Source of the DNA: Isoetes taiwanensis
Lineage: Eukaryota; Streptophyta; Lycopodiopsida; Isoetales; Isoetaceae
NCBI GenBank assembly: GCA_021234155.1
Contig: JAJEKV010000072.1
Span: forward strand, 4,877,620-4,941,619
DNA: 64,000 nucleotides
Direction: 5' to 3'
Below are positions 54,756 through 64,000 of this stretch, piece by piece. How positions within the stretch are numbered: position 1 is the stretch's first letter; every line of letters starts with the position of its first letter. Made by a program: the position numbers and the translations under genes. The notes under the pieces were generated by a model. The model made no database searches. It had not been told where the DNA came from and saw only the letters and a program-made list of their open reading frames with translations.

Positions 54756-56340
54756 TGTGACGTCCCCTACTCATATACGGTGCACTCACCGTATACAAAC
54801 AGGAGTTCATCCCCCATACCAGCTCCACACTGATACAGGGCCCTCCACGTATCACTGCAATCTTGATGAGTTCCAGTGGGAAGAATGAAGGGGTTATTTA
54901 CCCTGTCTCCCTCAGGGTCGACCTAGCTGCGGAAGCGTAAACATACATGTCAGTATACAACATCAATATCACATACCACCTCGTAGGGTGGCTCATCACA
55001 CATCTGCATAGACAATGATCAGTACATCACATGGGAAATCCTACCCAAGGCTCAGACTCAAGGGGTGGTGGACGCTTGGGTCTCAGTTCATTGCGTACGA
55101 AATTCATGGCAATGGATTTGGCTGGCATAAGAACATGGCTTAGGGTTGTCCACTCCATCCGCCCCTCCCATTGCACACTTTGCGAGTAGGTTGAAAAGTG
55201 TTGGGACGACAGAGCACGGATGCATAGCCAAAGGGGCTATTCCCCGGGTTGCATCTCCCGATTCCGATGGGGCGGTAGGGATCACTCCCTCCGTGATATC
55301 TACATGCCGACTCAAGGTGACTAGAGGGCCACCGCCCTTATTCGACTTGAACCCAATGGAGAGTGACGATCACCCCGCGGTGTCGAGCCCATGCCTTGCC
55401 CACACTCAGTGGCAAGCCATTAGACCTAGTCCACAATGATCCCCGGTAGGCCTTACACACCAGAGGGATCGTTCAAGCGTCAGAACACGAACCTCCTTAT
55501 AAGCCAGTCTGGCCCCTTCACCCACAACCAGGTGGGGTTCTTGTACACAGGCCGAATCTACAGTGTGCTAGAGAGGTTAACTAGGAGCATCAACTACCAG
55601 GCTTAGGGTCTCTACCCCCCTTCCCAATACAATGAGTTCACAGAGATACATCATCCATATACATCACAGAAGAACTAAAGAACTAGATCTAATCTATATC
55701 ATAGAGTTAGGTTCTTTAGTTAGAGTATGGTATCTGGGAATCTAAATGGCTGCTATGGGCAATTTAATAGGCTAAACCTACTGGTACAATGACTAGAAGA
55801 CGGTTTAGGCTATTAAATTGACTAAATACCTGATCCTTGGCTCGCTCCTCCTGCCCTGAACTCGACCATCCTGTTGAACTGCTCGAAGATGGAGCTAGAA
55901 GGGAAAACTAATGAGTCAAATCGCTCAGACAGAGTCTGGGAGGCGGTTTTGACTCCTGGAGCAAGCAAAACAGAGCTCTAAAACCCTATGGACGAAAAAT
56001 GGCAAGTTAGAGTTTCCTTAACCTATATAGACAAAGGGTTAGGCTAGGGTTCCCATTATCCCATCTAGGCATGTGGGATAATTGAATGTGGCCCCACTTA
56101 TATTAAATAAGTGGCCTAGGATATCCACATGGATAAATGTGTACACATTGACACACACATGGATAAGTGTGCACATGAGCAAATGTGCCCATAATTAAAT
56201 GCACACACCTTGCAAGTTGCCCCCTAGGGTGCTACTTGCTCGGCTACACGTCGGCGTACACGTCAATCGAGATGGCGTGTACGCGTGACGAGGCAATACA
56301 GTATACGTCTTAGGACCGTATACTGTGCTGGAACGTCACA
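54756..56340 (-). repeat. 3' LTR of element C (1,585 bp)
   Basis: On the minus strand it begins TGTGACGTTCC (56,340) and ends GACGTCACA (54,756). Perfect 9-bp stem CAGTATACG/CGTATACTG at 56,299-56,325, and another hairpin near 54,773-54,800 (ATACGGTGCACTCACCGTAT). It shares the GGCGGATGGAGTGGACAACC block (inverted, about 55,145-55,165) with families A and D. Confidence 0.9.
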
Positions 56341-57300
56341 TTCTCCCCACCTTGAAATGATGTTGTCCGCAGCATCGTGGGTCTCCCCACCTTGGAATCT
56401 TCCTAACCTGCAATCAACTTGATGCATTCATACATATTATTATTATACTTACACAATTATTAGGATTACCTTAAGGTAATATTTTTAAAAGATTACTACG
56501 TCATTACATTATCAAATAACTTATCAATTCGTAACTTCATCAACGCAAGGTAATTACCAACCTTACTTAATGCAACATTTAAATTTATCAAAGTTTATCA
56601 ATTTCATACAAAATTTACACTTCCAAGGCACTCTTCATGTCTTGCAACACGTTGTAACAAAATTTGTGTTGCAAGTCTTTGCACCTTGAAATCCTGCATT
56701 AATTTTACAATATCTATAATTACATATTTACTAGCTTACACAAGATTTAAGCGATTAGTTTCAATGGTAGAAATCACAACTACTCTAGAACTATCTATAC
56801 AAGTGCTCGTGGTGCGGCTCCCCGCCGGTTCTTCGTTCTCATTGGCCTCCTGAATTCACACCACGCTAGAATATTAATGTAAAGTTGGTTATAAGGGAAC
56901 CACCCCATCTATCTACATGAATGCATGACTAATCTCCCGGCGTAGGAAGAGGATGCTTCTTCCATCGTGGCTGTGGGGACAGCGCCCTATAATGCCTATA
57001 TGCCGCTCATGCCTGCACCTTTAGTTGCCCAAGCGTGGAGGATAGGGTCCTTCCCGTATATGGGCGTGAAGGATAGGGTCCTCCCCGTAGGCATTGACTA
57101 GAGGTGCTTTCCTATCAATGCATTCCTGAATGACCTCTTATCTCTCGAGGTCATCTACTTCCGTGGGACGGAAGTAGACTTTTTAATCTACCTTCCACTC
57201 ATCCAAGCAGAACCGCGGTCATGTCTACAATGACATTACACCACGTCCTAGAGATCACCGTAGTGGTCCCATCATCGGTAAATACGCATGCAACCCATAC
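56341..57300 (-). other. polypurine tract and 3' untranslated region of C
   Basis: On the minus strand the tract and the preceding GATGCTGCGGACAACATCAT correspond to ATGCTGAGGACAGCATTAAT before A's LTR. Further right, GATGATGGGACCACTACGG and CTCTAGGACGTGGTGTAATG match A's 27,473-27,520. This ties C to the same lineage. Confidence 0.75.
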
Positions 57301-60300
57301 CTAGCATAGGCTGCATGCGTAGATTAATCTTAACTACACATGAAATTAATCTAGACATAAATCGACATTCCTGAGCCGATTACTTCGGAGATGACCTTGC
57401 CGAGCATCTCTGCATATCTGACCTTGTGGATGCAGAGCTTGTCGCTATGCTCTTCTGCCGGCCTCTTGCTGCTAGAGGATGTGTTCGTATTTCCTCCACT
57501 AATTGTTGCATGTCGGCTAGCATCCGTTAATGTCTTAAATGATCATTACAGTCTTGGACCCCTGCATGATCCTGCTGTACTTTCCTTAATGCATGCAATT
57601 ATATTAATTACCTTACGGTAATATTTTTATATAATCATTATAGTAGTATTGGATACATTACTTCCGATAGTACTATTATATTTACTCTAAGCTTTGCAAT
57701 ATTTAACGACTTTTAGATCGCGATTATTTAAACAATAACCCCGATTTTAGACCTATTGTTACATAGACAAGGTTTTAATTATCATACACAAGAATTAGAT
57801 GTGCTTCTTATTCTCTTCCTTGGGTCCTGCATTACCCTTGGAGGTATATCCCTAAGATGCACTTAAGTATATCTGAATTCTATTTTCTATTTATATTTAT
57901 AAGGACCCCGAGGTCATATAGCTATCCTTGGAAGGAATTGCATCCTTGCGAAGGATTAATTAACATGCTACCTCACATTATCGTTGTTATTTATCTTCTT
58001 TCCCTATGATACATATACGTACAGCAATTTCTATGCAGTTATTAGGGTGTATATTTAACTTATCAATAAGACACATTAAAGCTTATAATACATACGCACA
58101 CCTTACCTAAGGCTATAATGCCTCCACCCATTAAGCTGGCGTCGAGTAATTTGGAGATGACTTGGTCGTTGCATTGTCCCATAGTTTTGCTCCACTTCAT
58201 TGGTGTAGATAGCTACTACGTCAGTCTCGCACGTTGAAGGCCTCCTGAGCACTAAGGTATCTATCTATCTTACACTCTGTTCGTTTCGGCCATTGCCGGA
58301 GTGAACTCTATTCTACGGGTCGGTCAATTCGATGCAAGTACGTTCAATCATAAGATTGAGCCCTCCCACTTTCTTCGAAAAGAAAATGGTCCTGCACCCC
58401 TTTAATGACGTTCTACACAATGTCATATCTATTCTCTCCTCTTAAGAGGTTATACGCTTCTTACTTAGCGCATTAATTTACTAGCCTTAGCTAGCATATA
58501 TAACCATCTAAGATGGATGCATATATTATGTTGTCATTTATTTCAATATAGTTACGGGTTACCTACTTAGTTAGAACGATTCTAACCCACAAGGTTTTGT
58601 CATCATGACAATTCCTTTTGTCTCAAAAGACTATCTGATTACTATGATTCTTATTTTAGATGTACCTTGTATGTATTATTCTTTTATATTCTAGAGATTC
58701 CCCCCTTTCTTAGTTATTTAAACTCTTGGAATATTCCTACCAATCGAATTGATGTCATCGTAACAAGTTGGCCGGACTTGTTAGATTACTTCTTTTCTTT
58801 CGGTTGGATTATTCTTTGGAGGTACTAGATTTATACATGGTCAACAATTATCCTAGTAATGATTCCTTCTTAGCGAGGTGATCAATCTCACCAAGTTGTT
58901 TCAATATGTTGGATGTCTGTTAACAATCGTGTATAATTATAGTTACTCCTATGCATTTTCTTCCCAATCCTTGACGCTTAGCTCAATATTGGGGCGATCC
59001 TTCCAGCGAGAATATCTGGAAATGCCTTCTAATCCCAATATGGATGTTACCGTCCATATATTTAACCTACTAGGCCCCATGGCCTTAGATCCTTGAGCTT
59101 GCTAGAAGCTCATCCACTCGTTGCCTGCTTGAAGTAGTAAGGTAATGTTCTTCCGAGTCTCTCGATACTTCAGTCTCCTTGACGGTGGGTCTTCCTTGAT
59201 GTAGGGGTTGCCTCTCATTGCTGGTGGCTTTGATGGTGTAGTTGATCACTTGAAATCTTCCATGCCGCTTTTCAAAAGCCTGAAGGTGGCGCCGTTGAAA
59301 GAGATTTTTTCATCTTGAACTCTTTGTCTTGGCAGCTAAGGGACGATTCTGTATCCAATATTGTTTCTTCGACTCCATCGACGTCTCATACGTCAAGTCC
59401 TCTTGTCGTTATCGTGTTGCCCGAAGAGTGTTGACGATGTTGATTGCTTCACCCCTGCAAATTGCCTGACATCTCTTCCTTTGATCTGTTACGCTATGGG
59501 GGGGAAGGAATAAGGGAACTATATATGCAAAACATATAACTTACATAATTACAATTTCTACTAGAGCTATTAGGTCCCCCTTGTGCCTCCCTCCGAGTTG
59601 CACATCTACTCCTTGGCAATGTCATCGGTGTTCCTCCCGGTGCAATGGTGTTGACAATCCATATCCTCCTACTTGTACGTCAGCTCATACTCCGGGGTAA
59701 CTTGTTGATGTACTTGGTCCCTCCGATGTTTGTCGGCTATGACACAACATGCTTTGCATCACATTCTAACTAAAGGTGTGCTGGTCGTTGATGCTTCGAC
59801 ATTTCGGTCTGCTTCCTGATCCTGTTTTCGGGCGGTAATTGTTCCTCCTTCATGATACTTGAAGCTGTTTGGAGGCGTCTCTTGAGGCTGTGCGCGATTC
59901 CTTTGGCTATACTCCTCTGGGGATGTTCTCTTCTGCAATTGTTCGTTGAATCGTCGATCCTTGGGTTCACCAAGTTGCATGCAAGTCCACGTGCAAGTCC
60001 TCGGCCCGGCTTGCCTAGTTGCTTCTCCATCGAGCTTCCAATCTCACTTGTTTGATCCCCTCGATCACATGGCTTGGACATTGTCACATTCCACAGTGCT
60101 ATGCCGTCTTCTTGTCTTGAGGTACATTCGGTGACTTTGATTGTGCTCGTCAGTCTTGATCCTCCTGTTGCCTCTAGGGAGCTCGTGGAAGAAGTCGGTT
60201 GCTAGCACTTCTCCAGCTTTCAGTTCCTGACCTTTGTCCCTCTATGCATGTCGGTCTCTCTGTCAAGTAAGGCATCATGGCTCTCCTCCCTGCTGGCTAT

Positions 60301-61500
60301 GTTGTCGGGATGATGGATCCTTATATCTGCGCAGCTTGACCCTTGAGTTGAAGAAGTACCTGCCTTAGATATACTCTTGTCGTTGAATAGCCTGGCTATT
60401 ATCTTGAACTCTCTTTTTGCCGAAGGTGCTTCAGTTGCTATCCTTGTTGTTAAGGTGTCGAATGCTTCTATCTTGGGCGTTTAACGTGCCACATGTCGGA
60501 GATATGATCGGCTTCTTCTCTTCTAATTACTGGTAGGAGTACCTGACGAAGCCATCTCTAGTTGTTGAAGGCATATCTCCTCATCGCGGTGCCTTTCGTA
60601 AGTGCGTCTCCATCTAATACGCGTGTCATAGCGCATCACCCTATATTACCACAACGTGGAATTATGGTCGTCGAGATGTTGCCTTCTTAGTTGGTTCGTT
60701 GATGTCGGTCGTTCCTCCTTCTATTGTTGAGGCCACCCGTGTCATAAGTTCGTCAAGTGTTGCCGCTGCCACAAGAGGTAGTGTTGCGCCCTGACGATGT
60801 TCTGGTGCAGCGATCTTGAAATGACCGGTGTTGTCTCTTGTTCTGACATTGGGTGGACGAGCGGTCTTCTACTTGAGGGCACTTCCGGAAGTGTTTGGAG
60901 TCGAAGGTTTGCTTGGCCTCTGATCGTCTTTCCCTCGTACTTGCTCTTCCATTTTGATCTTGGGCTATAGTTGTGCTTCCTTGCTTCCTCGTTTGGTAGT
61001 CGAAGTGAAGGAGCTTCTTGATCTAAGCGCTAAATCCATAAAACATGACTCTAAACTCATGTTTCTCCACTATATATGTGAAGACCCGAATATACAATAG
61101 ATATATACGCATTTACATTGGGATTTTAATTCATCCATTTTTCCAAAACAACTACGAAGATCTACTTAAATGTTTATACTCCTTTAGGGTTTCCCCTCCT
61201 CCTATCGCGTTTGATTATTCGGTGTTGCTGCATCTTCTTCGTTCTGGTTGACTCCGAGATTCCTTGAGATGCTGCTACTATTGTTGAGCTTCATTCTGAT
61301 CCGAGCTTGTCACCCCAAGTTGCGACGAGTGTTCGTCGATGTGATCCCTTGAGAAAGATGCTCCTCCTTAATGTGTATGTCCGTCGTGAGGAATGCGGGG
61401 ATCGCTCAACGTCCCTACATGCGGTGTGTCGTTGCAAGGTTGCCGATGTGCGGTGCCATTGATCGCTTGAGTAGGGTCACCTGGCTGTTGCAGTCGGGCA
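57301..61500 (-). pseudogene. interior of C, pol not recognisable
   Basis: This should hold pol, but I find no RT or integrase catalytic motif. The only hint is LCIHKVRYAEML near 57,420 (minus), reminiscent of the integrase-tail LKIHKVFHVSLL of A. Much is AT-rich. Either pol has decayed beyond recognition or C is a non-autonomous derivative that lost it. Confidence 0.35.
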
Positions 61501-61550
61501 TTCTTGAATGTCTTCGAAGCTCTGAGATCGTGGTCGGTAGGCAGGCATTG

Positions 61551-62570
61551 TCATTCCTCCGCAGGTTGAATTTCTGAGTGTGACTCCTGTTGCTTGGGCT
61601 TTGCTTCATTCACTGTCCTTGGAAGTGTGGTCATCTCCATTGCACCTACCATAGCTCCTTCTGGTCGCCTTTGCGTGATTTGTACCTGCTGGCTAGGTCG
61701 TCTCCTCCGTCCCTTGGGTCTTATCCATTCGAGTCTCGCACTCCTTGGCTGACGTAGTAAAGTCGTCCTTCCTTTGGTTTCTAGATGTTTTTGGGTCCGG
61801 AATTCTTGTTCGAGCGGAATATTCTCCTCCTTGATATTGCCCCTAATGCTGATATAGGCCTTCAAGTCGGAGATGTTCCCTGATATGCGTCTCCTCCCCC
61901 TCATGGTCTCCTACTTTTTGGAACCGATGAAAGTTCCCCTGCTGGTGCAAGGGAGCTGGAAGCTCGTCCTGGTCAGCCTTAGGTGCTTCGTGGTTGCCTA
62001 GCTTGGTTGCTCCTTTTGTTGACGTTGCATGACATTCACTTGAGCTGCTGGGCTGCAAGGTCGTGGTGGTCTTCCCTGCGGTTTCTATATGCTCCTGTGT
62101 CGCCATGAGTTCACTCCTCGACGGAAGATTATGCCCTCTGGCCCTAGCTCGTGATGCTAATGCGGCATCGATGTTTAACGTCTTCCTGCACCTGTATTTT
62201 GCTGCCGTTGTATTCTTCCATTTGAAACGCGTGTGCGTCGAGTTGATGAAGGCGTCGAGATCCTCTTTCTGATGTGAACTCGTGGACGTGGTAGCCGGGA
62301 GGTTGACATCTAGAAAATTCTTGATGCCATTGGTTACCAAATATTCTTCCCATTTGATGAAGATTGATGATAGGCCGGTGGTGTGCTGTCCTACTCGCTT
62401 GTCGGTTGAGGTGTTTGTCGTTGTGCTTCCCTCTCTTGGGTCTGCCTTTTGGGTCTCCTCTCCTTATCTGTCTGTACATCGGCTGGGTCCCCGATGTCTT
62501 CAAGAAGTTGCGCCTCTAGCTCGTCTGTGGCTTTGGCCCTGTACTTCGAAAGCAACGCTCATATATCCTA
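61551..62570 (-). pseudogene. decayed gag-like or accessory ORF of C
   Basis: Minus-strand pieces: KATDELEAQLLEDIGDPADV and KERRPKRQTQEREAQRQT (about 62,540-62,420), then EDLDAFINSTHTRFKWKNTT and RARGHNLPSRSELMATQEHI (62,340-61,843). They are charged, low in hydrophobic residues and broken by frameshifts. Position (between the H3 exon and the pol-equivalent region) suggests gag or the counterpart of ORF3/ORF4; no motif proves it. Confidence 0.3.
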
Positions 62571-62579
62571 GAGTCTAAG

Positions 62580-63280
62580 GGTCTACTTGAAGGGCTCTCC
62601 TACAACATTCTGGGCTCTATAAGCAAGCAAGATGGCTCAAGCAGCATTACTGGAGACATATCTATAATCTACAAGTCTATGGACATTAGGACGTGTGGTA
62701 TGGCGTGAAATGAGGTTTGTGTTGCAAAGCCTTCATAATGTTTGAGGCATACTCTAAGGTCCTAGCAAAGTTGGTTTGGGGGAGTCCAATCTCTACACAT
62801 GGAGTGACTTGGGCAGCTCTAGACTCTAGCTCCTTTTTAGGTATCCTGGCAATAGGGAGTGTCAATGTGGCGGCTATATAAGTCAAACTCTATTAGAAGG
62901 ACACAAAATTAGGTCAAGGTTTATGCCTTTGGCATGAGCAGAGGTGATGTACCAACAGTTGGACTTGGGTTGCTATGCTGAGGTCTAGATGACTATAACA
63001 AAGGGGTGTTCTTGGGCACTTCTATCTAGGAGTAAGGCATCAGCTTTGAGCCGAGAGCAATACTTGTGAGGTACTAATGGGGTATACTTCTATTTACAAA
63101 CAAACCACAGTTTGGAAAAACAATTCAAGGGTTTGAGCAATTTTGGTCATTATGAGCTGGGTTTGACATTTCTAGCCTAGTTTGAGGTCATAAATAGATT
63201 CTAGGCTGTCTAACGGTCCTATTGCAACAAATTTCAGGCGATTTAGAGCTCTGTAGCTCAAGTTATGGAGGTTCAAAGTT
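62580..63280. other. no feature recognised
   Basis: Interior of element C. No frame of interest, and no repeat other than the hairpins that follow. Confidence 0.4.
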
Positions 63281-63285
63281 TGGAG

Positions 63286-63560
63286 GTCTCACACATTGCG
63301 CCCCAGATCAAAAACTGAAGTTTTGTTTTTGCTCCTGGCGTGACATGTGAGACATTGGCCCCATTTTGGTCAAAACTTGTCCAATTTGGGTGATTAAGGG
63401 TCTAATCATGCTAGGCTCATCGAGTTAGGCAGAATTGACCCCTGTCGATTTGGAGGTGTTTTAGTCTAGTTTAGGACTAGTTTAGGTATGAAGGTCTCAC
63501 ACGTTGCGCCCAGATCAAAAACTGAAGTTTTGTTTTTAGTCCTGGCGCGACGTGTGAGAC
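63286..63560. repeat. two similar hairpins, 208 bases apart
   Basis: 63,286-63,353 and 63,494-63,560 each have arms GTCTCACACGTTGCGCCCAG and a near complement (CCTGGCGCGACGTGTGAGAC), enclosing a loop ATCAAAAACTGAAGTTTTG that itself can pair. They lie 145 and 352 bases downstream of the H3-like stop codon on the minus strand, so they would sit in its 3' UTR. Confidence 0.75.
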
Positions 63561-63704
63561 ATCCTCTCAAATTGGTCTAAAATGTCTGTTTTAACTAAAA
63601 CAAAAGCTGGAACTTACTAACTTAACTTAATTAAGTAAGATTACACACGTTACTTAGTCCAAAACTCTTTATACTAACAAAAATTTTCCATCATTTACAA
63701 AATT

Positions 63705-63914
63705 TTACTGTGGATCTCCCTTGATGTAGCTGGAAAGCTGCATGTCCTTCTTCATTAGTGTCATCCTCTTCGCATGAACTGTGCAGGCTGTCGAATCTTC
63801 AAAATGCTGCACTAGTTTTTGCTCTGTTGCTTCTTGAACCTTGGTCTCCTGGTCTCGTTCTGCCATCTCCTCTTCTTGTATCTCTCGCTCTATCTGCTCG
63901 TACACTTCTTGGGT
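63705..63914 (-). CDS. diverged histone H3-fold exon in element C
   Basis: Minus-strand exon from an acceptor (ATATTAG|ACCCAAG at 63,914/63,915) to TAA at 63,705, about 69 codons. After TQEVYEQ come REIQEEEMAERDQETKV (where H3 has REIAQDFKTDLRF), QEATEQKLVQHFEDSTACTV (H3 [20 protein letters not shown]), HAKRMTLMKKDMQLSSYIKG (H3 [20 protein letters not shown]) and a GDPQ end. This covers alpha-1 end, alpha-2, L2 and alpha-3. Identity to canonical H3 is far lower than in A and B, and the L2/alpha-3 arginines are largely replaced (SSYIKG), so nucleosome DNA contacts may be weakened. The upstream exon with tail and alpha-N lies past the window edge. Confidence 0.7.
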   Translation of the reverse strand, partial: TQEVYEQIEREIQEEEMAERDQETKVQEATEQKLVQHFEDSTACTVHAKRMTLMKKDMQLSSYIKGDPQ

Positions 63915-64000
63915 CTAATATATAAATCTAACTAACTCTTACCTAAAACTTGATGTAGCATGTTACCTTTTTAAAATTCATCAAGTATTAAGGTGATTAT

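Larger units (their letters stand above)
54756..64000 (-). mobile_element. LTR element C (minus), runs off the window
   Basis: A minus-strand element related to A. Its 3' LTR is followed inward by a polypurine tract (AAGGTGGGGAGAA on the minus strand, 56,341-56,353), then the same 3' untranslated motif as A (about 57,170-57,290). A long decayed interior and an H3-like exon at 63.7 kb complete what is visible. The 5' LTR lies beyond the right edge. Confidence 0.75.

Overview
This window looks like nuclear DNA of a land plant (or close streptophyte relative). The evidence is an intact, intron-containing ABCD-type half transporter closest to plant plastid ABCD2, a decayed FKBP62/ROF-type FKBP-TPR gene, a fragment of an SLC35F/DUF914 carrier, Ty3 chromoviruses and Ty1/copia pieces with an initiator-Met primer site, Helitron 3' ends and a LINE. 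Introns in the intact gene are mostly 69-84 bases. I cannot name the species; nothing forces a flowering plant. Most of the window is nested transposable elements in various stages of decay.

Layout. 1-10.78 kb: AT-rich host DNA with small tandem duplications, one Helitron 3' end (3.43 kb), a ~37-bp satellite-like block (3.57-4.2 kb), two exon-like pieces on the minus strand and the FKBP-TPR pseudogene (8.09-9.12 kb). 10.785-14.635 kb: a minus-strand, truncated Ty3 element (B). 14.64-16.14 kb: copia RNase H plus the start of its LTR, split by a 225-bp poly(A) retroposon with 16-bp target duplications. 16.47-37.32 kb: a long Ty3 chromovirus (A) on the plus strand; its 3' LTR is split by a 7.76-kb TIR DNA transposon carrying an FCP1-like phosphatase gene. 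37.34-38.92 kb: an inverted LTR of the same family. Possible host coding pieces lie either side (16.14-16.47 and 38.92-39.2 kb). 39.5-40.8 kb: a second Helitron end and minisatellites. 41.39-44.88 kb: the intact ABCD gene (10 exons, 706 aa). 45-54.7 kb: a duplicated copy of that gene's 5' flank, broken open by a poly(A) retrocopy, itself holding a solo LTR (D), itself holding a LINE; it ends in a 280-bp palindrome. 54.76 kb to the right edge: a minus-strand LTR element (C).

The main discovery candidate is that elements A and B carry, between the 5' LTR and gag, a histone H3-like gene, together with up to three other proteins I cannot place (ORF1, ORF3, ORF4). The H3 core (alpha-N through alpha-3) is strongly conserved, but the tail is rewritten and has no ARKS motif (H3K9/K27 context). 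The same element has a chromodomain on its integrase. A second, much more diverged H3-fold exon lies at 63.7 kb, inside the related element C. LTRs of the three related families (A/B, C, D) share TGTGACG termini, stem-loops at the ends and a conserved block of about 45 bp. This suggests a lineage of plant LTR retrotransposons that repeatedly carries its own H3 variant. What the H3 does for the element is inference: altering its own chromatin, escaping K9/K27 silencing, or directing integration are all possible.
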